Part shown: positions 1-7,943 of the stretch, piece after piece | Layout of the letters: every line of letters starts with the position of its first letter | How positions within the stretch are numbered: the stretch's first letter is position 1 | Assembly (NCBI GenBank): GCA_947624845.1 | Contig: CANQMB010000037.1 | Coordinates: 1 to 10,107 of the forward strand | Reading direction: 5' to 3' | Origin: an uncultured Bacilli bacterium | Lineage (GTDB): Bacteria > Bacillota_I > Bacilli_A > RF39 > UBA660 | Length of the DNA stretch: 10,107 bases | Translations under genes and position numbers: made by a program | The notes under the pieces: generated by a model | The model's input: the letters and a program-made list of their open reading frames with translations, nothing else | Told to the model about the DNA's origin: nothing | Databases searched by the model: none

Positions 1-1324
1 CTCCTGGTTCTGAAACCGTAGGAGAAGATAAATTATTGATTGCTGAAGGGACTACTCCAGGTGTGGTTCCTACTGTTGGAGCAACATTCGGTGCCGTTGC
101 TGGTACTGATTGCAAATTGACAACTGGAGATGGTGTAACAACTGGTGGTATATTAGAAACTGCTTTTTCCTCTTGTGGTGCCGATAAAATTTCTTCGACT
201 GGCTGTGTTGGAGCTTCTTCTTTTTGTCCCACAGAAATTTTTTTATTTTCCTCTTCGAAAGGATCTTTTCCAATATGAGAAGTAATTTGGGAAATATCGA
301 TATTTTGATTTTCCAAATACTCAGTCAAGTGTTTACTAGGTGCTCTTTGAATCGGATCTTTTCCAAATTGCTTCTGATATAAAATTCTACTTTGTGGTTT
401 ATTATCTTCATCGACATAAAATTCTACTACTTCATCGACTTCACGATGGAATTTTCCATATTCTTTACTATAGTATGCCTTGATATGAACTCCCAATTGA
501 ATGTAACGATAAATCGTCGTTAAAAATTGATTGACATCAATATCAGTTTCCAACAAACTGTAAAGACGATAAGGAATCGCACTTGCCTTATCGGCATGGA
601 TTGTCGATAGAATGTTATGTCCTGAAGAAATAGAGTTTCGAACGGCTGTAACTGCCTCCGCACTACGAACCTCAGAAAGCAAAATCCACTTTGGATTTTG
701 TCTCATACAAGTAACTAACACTTCTGAATAACTAGCAATATTATTGGTTTTCATAGCCACAATATCTCGTTGTGGAAAGATTTTATCCAAATGAAGTTCT
801 AGTGTATCTTCAATCGTAATTACTTTTTCATTTACTTTTGTATGACTGGCCAAATACTTAACAAACTCTGTTTTTCCAGAACCAGTCTCTCCAGATACAA
901 TGATATTACAATGTCCTTCTACACATTTGATTAAAATATCGTGAATATCGGGAGTAAAATAATCTTCTTTTAATAATTTTTCTTTTTCCAAACGAATTTT
1001 TGCTGGTGTTTTACGAATAACACAGGCAATTCCATTCGTTGCAATAGATTGATGGACAAAGTTTAAACGAAGCTCACTAGACTCCGCATCCAGAAAAGGC
1101 TTCGCATTATTAAAAGTCGTACCCATCGCATTTGAACACTGGAAAGCTAATTTTTCCATAAATTCAGGGGTGGCTCCTGGAACTTCTACTCGTATGGAAC
1201 CTTGAGTTAGCGAACGAATCCAAATTTGACCGCCATTACAATAAGAAATATCGGTGATATCATCATTATCTAAAAGAGGCTTCAATGGCCCAAAATCCAT
1301 CTTATCAAAAATATTTTCGTTCAC
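1..1324 (-). CDS. cpaF: CpaF/TadA-type secretion ATPase (VirB11/GspE superfamily), 3' end cut by window edge
   Basis: Cytoplasmic hexameric ATPase expected to power assembly of a Tad/Flp-type pilus or a related secretion machine. 441 codons are visible and the frame is still open at the window edge. Residues 12-105 form the N-terminal domain, with a VirB11/CpaF-like stretch (DITDISYCNGGQIW, then a G-IACVIRK segment). The ATPase core follows: Walker A GETGSGKT (145-152), Asp box TIEDTLEL (170-177), arginine-bearing CMRQNP, Walker B ILLSEVR with Glu218, and His box STIHAD with His243. All catalytic motifs are intact. From about residue 355 the protein becomes acidic and then Pro/Val/Ala/Thr-rich, an unusual tail for this family. 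I chose the GTG at 1324 because AAGGGTG lies 9 nt upstream; an in-frame TTG at 1333 abuts that site. It is the last visible gene of the operon, 34 nt after the CpaB-like gene. CpaF is preferred over GspE because of motif style and the CpaB neighbour. Confidence 0.88.
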   Translation of the reverse strand, partial: MNENIFDKMDFGPLKPLLDNDDITDISYCNGGQIWIRSLTQGSIRVEVPGATPEFMEKLAFQCSNAMGTTFNNAKPFLDAESSELRLNFVHQSIATNGIACVIRKTPAKIRLEKEKLLKEDYFTPDIHDILIKCVEGHCNIIVSGETGSGKTEFVKYLASHTKVNEKVITIEDTLELHLDKIFPQRDIVAMKTNNIASYSEVLVTCMRQNPKWILLSEVRSAEAVTAVRNSISSGHNILSTIHADKASAIPYRLYSLLETDIDVNQFLTTIYRYIQLGVHIKAYYSKEYGKFHREVDEVVEFYVDEDNKPQSRILYQKQFGKDPIQRAPSKHLTEYLENQNIDISQITSHIGKDPFEEENKKISVGQKEEAPTQPVEEILSAPQEEKAVSNIPPVVTPSPVVNLQSVPATAPNVAPTVGTTPGVVPSAINNLSSPTVSEPG

Positions 1325-1333
1325 GTCACTCAA

Positions 1334-1340
1334 CACCCTT
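1334..1340 (-). promoter_or_regulatory. Ribosome binding site that sets the GTG start of the ATPase
   Basis: Minus-strand AAGGGTG lies 9 nt before the GTG at 1324-1322. No ATG is available near the beginning of the conserved N-terminal domain other than codon 9, which would leave a poorly spaced site, so this decides the start. Confidence 0.55.
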
Positions 1341-1358
1341 CTTTTTTTCTTTTATATA

Positions 1359-2144
1359 CTAACCAGTATATGATGTAGCACTATTGATAAAATTCTCTAA
1401 TTCTTTATTACTAACATCTACTTCACCAGGATTTTTCTTTAAACTCTCTGAAGTAGGTACAGGGATTAATTCTGCATCATAACTACTCAAATAAGCAGCT
1501 TTTCTTAATAATAGATGATATTTTTCAGGAACAGCAAAGATCAACATTGCTGGTGTTTTTGGATCATCTAAGTTAGCAAAGACAGATTGTCCTTGACTAT
1601 CTTGAACTGCAAGTACTTTTACATTTTCAAGTAATTTTCCAACACTTGGAACTGAGGCTCCATTTCCACTATCCATATTGGCTTTTAAATAAATATCAAT
1701 ATAGTTTCCTGGATAAATTAAGTTTCCATAAGTACTTTCCATATTTACTGGGAAGTTATATAGAGAGTATCCCTTTGGATAATCCAGTAAAATACTATTT
1801 TTTGATTGTTCTTCTTCTACGACACTTCTCGTATAGAACAAGCTTCCTTCTGGTATCACACTATCTACAGAAGTATATTTTCCAATAACGGCAGAAACAT
1901 TTCCTACAATACTTCCTTTAATCATGGCAGGAGGAACTTCTGTCGTCCCTACCATATCTTCTGTTATTTTTACTCCTGGTGAAATTGTCCGCGTTGCATA
2001 GGGTACGGTAACTGGATTTGTCGCTTGTCTTACTCGAATATTATAACCTGCGTATAAAATGACTACCGCTAACAACACTCCTATTACAGTAACCGTGTTT
2101 TTGTTTGATAAAAATTTCTTTAATCCAACTGTTATATTATTCAT
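1359..2144 (-). CDS. cpaB: CpaB/RcpC-like pilus assembly protein with SAF domain
   Basis: 261 residues, membrane-anchored and mostly extracytoplasmic. A basic N-terminus (KKFLSNK) precedes one membrane helix (about 17-35). A SAF-type domain follows (about 45-108: VPYATRTISPGVKITEDMV, then IPEGSLFYTRSV). The C-terminal RcpC/CpaB half (about 120-230) has the family features YPGNYIDIYL, LLENVKVLAV and a hydrophobic strand followed by PEKYHLLLRKA. In Gram-negative Tad systems CpaB works with the outer-membrane secretin; in a Gram-positive it is thought to act at the membrane or wall during Flp pilus assembly. The start is ATG with AAAGGGG 7 nt upstream; it begins 14 nt after the preceding small gene, and the ATPase gene comes next. 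CpaE, which often sits between cpaB and cpaF, is absent. Family assignment rests on pattern recognition, not on a search. Confidence 0.78.
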   Translation of the reverse strand: MNNITVGLKKFLSNKNTVTVIGVLLAVVILYAGYNIRVRQATNPVTVPYATRTISPGVKITEDMVGTTEVPPAMIKGSIVGNVSAVIGKYTSVDSVIPEGSLFYTRSVVEEEQSKNSILLDYPKGYSLYNFPVNMESTYGNLIYPGNYIDIYLKANMDSGNGASVPSVGKLLENVKVLAVQDSQGQSVFANLDDPKTPAMLIFAVPEKYHLLLRKAAYLSSYDAELIPVPTSESLKKNPGEVDVSNKELENFINSATSYTG

Positions 2145-2158
2145 CGTATTTCCCCTTT

Positions 2159-2608
2159 CTATTTATTATGAACAGTGACAGCTTTTTCTCTTAATAAATC
2201 TGTTTTCAAAACATCTGTTTTAAAGTTATTTTCAAGTACGGCATCTAAAGATGTTGTAATATCAATATCTTTAAACGTAGCAGAATCACTAGAAGAGACT
2301 TTTACACTCACTTTAGGTGGTGTTTCATTCATATCATAAAAATTAATTTTATAATTTTTATTTTTATCAATCGTATCTGCAAAACGTCTTACAAAATTTT
2401 CTACAAAACGTTCCTTATCTACACGAATTTGACCACTACTTGCAAAATAACTTTCATCAACAGCATCGACCATGGCAGCCTCTGTCGTCTCTTTTAACAA
2501 GTAATAATCCAAATCCCCACCTGTTGAATAATTTTGTACTGTATTAATTAGGAAAAATGCTACGATTGCAAGTAGGATTAAACCTACTGTTAACATTGCT
2601 TTATTCAT
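2159..2608 (-). CDS. Small single-pass membrane protein, TadE/pseudopilin-like
   Basis: 149 residues. A short N-terminus (MNKA) leads straight into one membrane helix (about 5-22), followed by an extracytoplasmic region with no cysteine. The region after the helix (about 33-55, LKETTEAAMVDAVDESYF) resembles the amphipathic helix of TadE/TadF-type minor pilins, and the rest alternates predicted strands and helices (SVKVSSSD, DIDITTSLDAVLENNFK). No G-x-x-x-x-E prepilin peptidase site is visible. From memory it recalls the unknown-function family DUF5411, which I could not verify. The ATG at 2608 is preceded by AGGTG 7 nt upstream; the gene begins 14 nt after the cysteine-rich protein gene and 14 nt before the cpaB-like gene. 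Its position immediately upstream of cpaB and cpaF supports a minor pilin or assembly role, which is inference. Confidence 0.6.
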   Translation of the reverse strand: MNKAMLTVGLILLAIVAFFLINTVQNYSTGGDLDYYLLKETTEAAMVDAVDESYFASSGQIRVDKERFVENFVRRFADTIDKNKNYKINFYDMNETPPKVSVKVSSSDSATFKDIDITTSLDAVLENNFKTDVLKTDLLREKAVTVHNK

Positions 2609-2622
2609 CTTTCTTCACCTAC

Positions 2623-5313
2623 CTATTTATTCATTAATGCTTTATAGCTAGCTACACAGTCATCTTCAGTAATTCTACTCGTTGTAATACAAGTTCTTCC
2701 TTCTTGGTTATTACATCCAATTGTTTCACGATATCTTACTTTTACAACACCTTTATTTTGAAGATCATCTAAAAGTTTACTTTTATAAACAGAACGTATA
2801 CCTTTTTCGTTACTCTTAGCCGTATATTGGTTACCAGAATAATTTAAGAAGGTTGATAAGTGATCATTTTCGTGTTGAATTGAAATAATATCTGCTGTTG
2901 TCAATTCAATACTATAATCTAGATATTTTGAATCATCCTCATAGATAGATTCTGATTTTGTTTGAATGTCTGTCGTTAGAGCCGTTGGTGCTACTGGATA
3001 ATTTGGATCAGATAAGTCTGTTGCTGCACAGCTCCAATTCCATCCTGTTTCTCTACCCGTTTCTTGAGCATTTGTCGTCTCTTTTTCACCTGAGAACAAA
3101 TCATCTAAAGCCACTGGTTTATAGCGATAATTTGTAATATCTGTCGTTACACAGTTTTCATCACCTAAATCACAATTTAAATTTGGATCATTTTCGATTG
3201 TCTCTGATTCAGTATAATCTGTTTCTCCGTTATAAATAGCATAGAAACATTCAATGTTAAATTTCCATCCAAACAATCCGAATCCACCATTTTTCTCATG
3301 AACGAATGAACCTTTTGAATCAATTGTATTTCCAATAGATGCTTTGATGTTATATTTTATATTCTTTTCTATTTGGGCTTTTTCACTTGAAGAATACTCT
3401 TTAAGATTTCGATCCCAAACCCACCATTTTTCATTTACATTTTTAGCATTTAATGGTGCACAGAATTGATTTGGTTTTGCCTCATAATAAATTTCTTCAT
3501 CTTTTGGAGGCCTTTCAGTAACAACTTCACCGTCTTTGTTTTTAACCCAAACACCAGGGAAGTTCATTTTAGTTCTATAATCATTACCCTCTGTATCTTT
3601 TTTACCATAACATACTCCAGATTGTTCTTGAATGATACTATCTCCTGTTGGAGGATCCGATGGTTTTAAATTTTTATCCGTAGATTCTGTCGGTTTATTC
3701 GATGCACTGTAGACTACCCATTCTGCATCTGAAGTACTTGGTAACACACTCATTGAGAATGTTGAAGTCTTTTCTTCACATTTGGCATAACTTGAACATT
3801 TCTTCAATTTTTGATTATAATCATTTAATTTTTTCTGATATTCATCATATGCTTCTTTTTCGTTCAAAGCACATCCTTTTGTAGCACCTAACCAACGGCA
3901 ATGTTCATTACAACGTTGAGCTGCTTTAAATCCATCTCTCGGTATATAATAACCTAAACTTGTAGCAGCATAGAACCATCTTCCATATCTAGGATCATAC
4001 CAATTTCTTTTATTATTAATATCGTTATAAACTGTTCTACCTGATAAGTTTTTATCTTTAAAATAATAACTTGAATAATTATCCCAATAGCAGCCACTAT
4101 TTCCAGGGTTCCATTTAACAGATTTATATGTACCCTCATACTGACCAGTACCATGATTCTTTATATAATTATATACAGCTTCATAGTTATCTGATGTTTT
4201 TGATGGACATTTGCTTGCAACTTGAGTTGCTTCTGACTCTTGATTTATATTTTTCATCATAAGTGCTGTATTTAAACCATATACTTTCTTATAACATTTA
4301 TTGATACAATTTTGAGTATATTTTCCATTATCACAAGTAGCGACACAAGCATCAAAATCTTCATTAGGTCCTGCTTGCTCTGTAAATCCACTAAAACTGT
4401 TACATCTTGGATAAATATTACAAATTTCTGGCATCGTTGGTGGAGAAGCCGTTACTTTGGTACTACAAGTTACCTTACTCTTTACTTCTACTGTATAAGT
4501 AAAACATAATCCTGCCGTTGTTGATACTGGAGGTCCATAAATTAAAGTTAAATCTTCTTTACAAGTCGTCGTACAAACATCGTTTGAAACCATTTCTCTT
4601 GAATATGAATATTTTTTTACATTGTCTGTCTTTGACCATGGGTCACATTTTAAAACACCAGAAATATCAGGGCTATCTACTTTAGTAAATCCTTCTGGTA
4701 CACTTAAATCTCCCTGTTCTACTGGATTTAGCGTCAATTCCCATGCTGTTTTGGCATTATCAATCATACTCTCTAAGTTTTTATCATTATAATTAGCTAC
4801 GACATTTTCACTGTAACAATAACTTAGTGCTTTTTGCATAAAGGCAACCGCATCTGCCCCTTTTGCACTTATCTCATCTCTAAATTTTTTACACAAACCA
4901 TTGTATTGTTCATTGGTAACTAATTCGTCTTTTACTCCCAATTCAAAATTTAAACTGAATTTTACTGAGTTTTTAGAATCTACATCACAAACAGTATCTC
5001 CTTCTGTTAATGTTGCCGTCGCCGTTGCAGTCACCGGTTGTGAACTATCATATGAAATTTCTAGTGGAGTTCCTGCTGTTAATGTATAAGTTCCTGTAAT
5101 ACTTCCTTCAAACACGACAGAAAACACACCATGTTTTGCTGTGATTTTAATTAGATGATTATCCTCATCATAATTTCCCGTTACTTGATAGTAGCTTTCT
5201 GCCTTTTCTTGTGTACAAGTACTATTTGCAGATACTCCATTATGCGAAGAATAAATGATGAAAGCGCCTATTAGAATCATTACTAGTCCAACCCATTTTT
5301 TATACTTCTTCAT
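2623..5313 (-). CDS. Large secreted cysteine-rich surface protein
   Basis: 896 residues from the ATG at 5313 (numbered here from the GTG at 5322, which adds three). A basic start (KKYKKW) and a hydrophobic run end in a signal peptidase-like GVSA-N site near residue 32. The mature part carries 31 cysteines, many in close pairs or clusters: C250/C254, C301/C307, C326/C330/C339/C343, C471/C475/C484, C509/C515, C717/C724 and C870/C878/C889. A Lys/Glu/Tyr-rich coiled coil (about 487-518, EYQKKLNDYNQKLKKC) splits the protein. There is no C-terminal membrane helix, LPxTG or NPxTN-like sorting signal. The start overlaps the end of the sortase gene by 14 nt, which suggests translational coupling. The role is unknown; a disulfide-stabilised adhesin, pilus-associated or exported structural protein is my inference from signal peptide, cysteines and location. 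Confidence 0.72.
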   Translation of the reverse strand: MKKYKKWVGLVMILIGAFIIYSSHNGVSANSTCTQEKAESYYQVTGNYDEDNHLIKITAKHGVFSVVFEGSITGTYTLTAGTPLEISYDSSQPVTATATATLTEGDTVCDVDSKNSVKFSLNFELGVKDELVTNEQYNGLCKKFRDEISAKGADAVAFMQKALSYCYSENVVANYNDKNLESMIDNAKTAWELTLNPVEQGDLSVPEGFTKVDSPDISGVLKCDPWSKTDNVKKYSYSREMVSNDVCTTTCKEDLTLIYGPPVSTTAGLCFTYTVEVKSKVTCSTKVTASPPTMPEICNIYPRCNSFSGFTEQAGPNEDFDACVATCDNGKYTQNCINKCYKKVYGLNTALMMKNINQESEATQVASKCPSKTSDNYEAVYNYIKNHGTGQYEGTYKSVKWNPGNSGCYWDNYSSYYFKDKNLSGRTVYNDINNKRNWYDPRYGRWFYAATSLGYYIPRDGFKAAQRCNEHCRWLGATKGCALNEKEAYDEYQKKLNDYNQKLKKCSSYAKCEEKTSTFSMSVLPSTSDAEWVVYSASNKPTESTDKNLKPSDPPTGDSIIQEQSGVCYGKKDTEGNDYRTKMNFPGVWVKNKDGEVVTERPPKDEEIYYEAKPNQFCAPLNAKNVNEKWWVWDRNLKEYSSSEKAQIEKNIKYNIKASIGNTIDSKGSFVHEKNGGFGLFGWKFNIECFYAIYNGETDYTESETIENDPNLNCDLGDENCVTTDITNYRYKPVALDDLFSGEKETTNAQETGRETGWNWSCAATDLSDPNYPVAPTALTTDIQTKSESIYEDDSKYLDYSIELTTADIISIQHENDHLSTFLNYSGNQYTAKSNEKGIRSVYKSKLLDDLQNKGVVKVRYRETIGCNNQEGRTCITTSRITEDDCVASYKALMNK

Positions 5314-6115
5314 GATCAACACCTTCTCCTTTCATTTCTTCCTTTATTTTACCATATTTTTTTGATTCTGCAACACCATATTTCATAATATTTTCATATT
5401 TCCGTACTCTTCTAGCATCAATTTTAAAATCAATATTCGCCTCATATCCATAAAATCTAGTACAGGTAACTAAAGAAAGAATATCGTCTTCTTCAGAAAC
5501 ATCTACTTTATATTGATAGAAACTATCTTTTTTGGCCTGTTCAATATAATCTTTTAATTTCTTCTTTGTATAAAATTTATCATAATATTGCATATCTTTA
5601 TTTTTGATAAATCCAACTGCGAAAATTTTATATAAATAATTTTCTCCGTTTATACTATATTGAATATATTGATTTTCTTTTGCAAAATCATAGTAGATGA
5701 AAGACATCAGTTGTTCAAATCGGGTATGGGTTTTATCTGTAATAATCGGTTGTTTAGATACATTTAAAACATTGTGTCCTAATATTAATTCTCTATTTCC
5801 TAACTGTTCATCGTCACTGTTTGTCCATACGAAGTCATAATCGAGTTGGTCCATATTGACCTCTGCTGTATTGTAAATTACCGGATAGTCGATGTTCGTT
5901 CCTTCTACGCGAAGCCAACCAACGACATCTTCTTTGTAAATTTCCTGTTTTTCTTCCATCTTGCCAATACGATCTTCTATTTTATAAGCTGGATTAATCA
6001 CATTCCACAAAAAATGAAGAAGAATCAAGAGGAGAATTGCAACAATTAAAATGATTACTCCTAAAAATCGCTTATATTTTTTTAACTTCAACTTTTGCTT
6101 TTTTCCTTTTTTCAT
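5300..6115 (-). CDS. Class B-like sortase (membrane transpeptidase)
   Basis: 271 residues from the ATG at 6115 (numbering below counts from the overlapping GTG at 6118). A Lys-rich N-terminus precedes one membrane helix (about 19-40). The family core VVGWLRVEGTNIDYPVI (65-81) is typical of class B sortases. The catalytic His is in LILGHNV (His115) and the catalytic Cys in LSLVTCTRF (Cys219). Sortases cut a sorting signal and join the protein to cell wall or to another pilin subunit. The usual class B Arg lies about 8-10 residues after the Cys in a beta strand; here that stretch reads EANIDFKID, and the nearest Arg residues are Arg221 and Arg236/237. AAAAGGAG precedes both starts (7 nt to GTG, 10 nt to ATG). 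The gene starts within 20 nt of the preceding stop and overlaps the next gene. No substrate with a sorting motif is visible in the window. Confidence 0.85.
   Translation of the reverse strand: MKKGKKQKLKLKKYKRFLGVIILIVAILLLILLHFLWNVINPAYKIEDRIGKMEEKQEIYKEDVVGWLRVEGTNIDYPVIYNTAEVNMDQLDYDFVWTNSDDEQLGNRELILGHNVLNVSKQPIITDKTHTRFEQLMSFIYYDFAKENQYIQYSINGENYLYKIFAVGFIKNKDMQYYDKFYTKKKLKDYIEQAKKDSFYQYKVDVSEEDDILSLVTCTRFYGYEANIDFKIDARRVRKYENIMKYGVAESKKYGKIKEEMKGEGVDHEEV
5320..5332 (-). promoter_or_regulatory. Ribosome binding site inside the sortase gene, for the cysteine-rich protein
   Basis: Minus-strand AAAGGAGAAGGTG lies inside the last codons of the sortase gene. AGGAG is 12 nt and AAGGTG 6 nt from the ATG at 5313. 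The upstream in-frame GTG at 5322 is part of this site, so ATG 5313 is the better start. The arrangement ties translation of the cysteine-rich protein to the sortase. Confidence 0.55.
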
Positions 6116-6133
6116 CACTACAATACTCCTTTT

Positions 6134-7933
6134 CTAATCTTCTACTAAAGTGTATGGATCATCTTTCGTTCCTTTTCCATCTAAAATCACGGCGCTTTTT
6201 TTCATTTGAGCAATGACACGAATTCCTGCTTCCATATCATATTTTTTATCATAATAAACATCTCCGGTATCAGAAACTGCAAATCTTCTTCCCACTTCTT
6301 GAGAAGAATCTCGCAACCAATAAGGTTCTTTATCTGAATAGACAATTTCTGATGCAAATAGTTCATGCATACTAGGCGCCGCAAACGTCACTTTGTATTT
6401 TTTGGTTTCTGCTGGCTTTCCGTATTTTGCATTATCTTTATAAATTGGAACTTCAATCTCTTGTTTTGTAAAAATATCTGTTTTAATATAATTCGCTGCT
6501 AAATGTTCAATTTGATATCCAACGTTTCCTTTTTGTTTTGGATTATAAATTGCAACTTCTTTATTTGCTGGATAACTAATTTGTGTTGTTTGATCATCCA
6601 TTTCTAAAGTACCATCTAAGATTACTTTCGTCGTTCCACTCATGTTCGCTTCTAAAATTCGGAATAGATAACCACCATACTCTACATATTCACCTGTGTA
6701 TCGTGTATTTAACTTATCGTTACTTTTCGCTGGAGTTAAATCTCCTAACACATATGGATTTCCTAAAGTTCCTTTTCCCCCTTTAATGAGTGTATCCTTT
6801 TTTATTGTAAGTACAGGTCGGACTCCCATACTATAATTTTTACTAAATTCCATGTATTTGGCATCGGTATTTACATACCAATCTCTCGCTGTCCAAGCTT
6901 GTTTATCATCTTTATCATTGGCTAACCAAACCATGCTGTGCGTAAATAAATATGAATTTCCTGCCGCCATCGATTTTGCATAATCTTCAACGGATAAAAT
7001 TCCCACTTTTTGTTTTTTACCACCATCAGAGCATTCGGTCGTAGTTAAATCAGCTTGATTTAATTGATCCTGGCAGAAAGTACTATCGACTAAGAAACTT
7101 TTAGCATCCTCTGTTAAATGAGCATAGTAATAATTATTTAACCAATTTTGAATACTATTATAATCGATGCTAGCTACATCTTCATCTGCCACAATTCGAA
7201 CACTTCCATCATTATTGGCATTGACAATTCGGAATAACATTCCAGAAAGCCTCAAATAATTATTATCGACTTCTCCTACATAATATCCTTTTTTATTTGT
7301 ATCATTTTCTACAATTCCACTTAAACTTTGAACTACTTTTACAGTTCTTTCTACGATTGTTTCATTATCCATAGAATCATAGGCAGTATAGGTCACTTTG
7401 TAAGTTCCCAACTTGGATGTATCTAAATCATGTTTATCAATAATCACATCGGATGTTTTCATCTGTCCATCTACTTTATCATAGACAGATTCCACACCCA
7501 ATTCTTTATATTTGCTCCCTTTGGTTACTGTAATTTCAGATTCGCCCTTTAATTTAATCTCTGGCCCAATGTGATCTACTGACGAATTCAAATATCCACA
7601 TTTTAAATAGACGTAGTACCGGTAACCGTCTCCTTCCTTACGAACTTTTACCCAAGAATCATCTACCGAACAAACTGTACTCGTATAAGGAATATATAAA
7701 TCTTCAATATATTTTTGTTGCCCTAACTCAGAAAGACTTACCGTTCTTACTTCATCTCTTTCTGGCAATTGCTGATAATTAATTTCATAATAGTGTTTAG
7801 CGGCTTTTTCCAACTTATTTTCATTTCCTTTAAAGTAGGCAAACGGATAAATAAAGAAAAACCAAATAAACAAAACGGCAATAATACTCGTCACTGCAAT
7901 CTTTATGATTTTTTCTTTTTTTTCTTTCGTCAT
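6134..7933 (-). CDS. Single-pass surface protein: pilin-like head, DUF5011 Ig-like domain and two duplicated C-terminal modules
   Basis: 599 residues. A basic N-terminus (MTKEKKEKIIK) and one membrane helix (about 11-33) give an N-in, outside-facing protein. Residues 38-115 look like a pseudopilin head: KAAKHYYEINYQQLP, then SLSELGQQKYI, then paired Cys88 and Cys112 around tyrosine-rich strands. Residues 119-201 match the DUF5011/HYR-like Ig fold (GPEIKLKG, GVESVYDKVDGQ, LGTYKVTYTAYDSMDN). Two related modules follow: A (about 217-398, from LRLSGMLFRIVNA to GKGTLGNPYVL) and B (about 413-597, from YGGYLFRILEA to GKGTKDDPYTL). These modules recall DUF6273-like surface modules; this is from memory. 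No sorting signal is present. The ATG at 7933 is 10 nt after the upstream stop, and that TAG forms part of the AGGAG site. Likely an exported stalk or adhesive component; function is inferred only from domains and neighbours. Confidence 0.7.
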   Translation of the reverse strand: MTKEKKEKIIKIAVTSIIAVLFIWFFFIYPFAYFKGNENKLEKAAKHYYEINYQQLPERDEVRTVSLSELGQQKYIEDLYIPYTSTVCSVDDSWVKVRKEGDGYRYYVYLKCGYLNSSVDHIGPEIKLKGESEITVTKGSKYKELGVESVYDKVDGQMKTSDVIIDKHDLDTSKLGTYKVTYTAYDSMDNETIVERTVKVVQSLSGIVENDTNKKGYYVGEVDNNYLRLSGMLFRIVNANNDGSVRIVADEDVASIDYNSIQNWLNNYYYAHLTEDAKSFLVDSTFCQDQLNQADLTTTECSDGGKKQKVGILSVEDYAKSMAAGNSYLFTHSMVWLANDKDDKQAWTARDWYVNTDAKYMEFSKNYSMGVRPVLTIKKDTLIKGGKGTLGNPYVLGDLTPAKSNDKLNTRYTGEYVEYGGYLFRILEANMSGTTKVILDGTLEMDDQTTQISYPANKEVAIYNPKQKGNVGYQIEHLAANYIKTDIFTKQEIEVPIYKDNAKYGKPAETKKYKVTFAAPSMHELFASEIVYSDKEPYWLRDSSQEVGRRFAVSDTGDVYYDKKYDMEAGIRVIAQMKKSAVILDGKGTKDDPYTLVED

Positions 7934-7943
7934 CTTTACTCTC

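Noticed and set aside
36..278. Plus-strand open frame of 80 codons
   Set aside because: It lies entirely antisense to the Pro-rich tail of the ATPase and has the composition of a shadow frame, with no ribosome binding site.
1325..1358. Separate promoter or terminator before the ATPase gene
   Set aside because: The 34-nt gap holds an A-rich run and the ribosome binding site only; no hairpin or -35/-10 pair is visible.
2623..2750. Sorting signal at the end of the cysteine-rich protein
   Set aside because: The last 40 residues are polar with three cysteines; there is no LPxTG or NPxTN-like motif and no hydrophobic segment.
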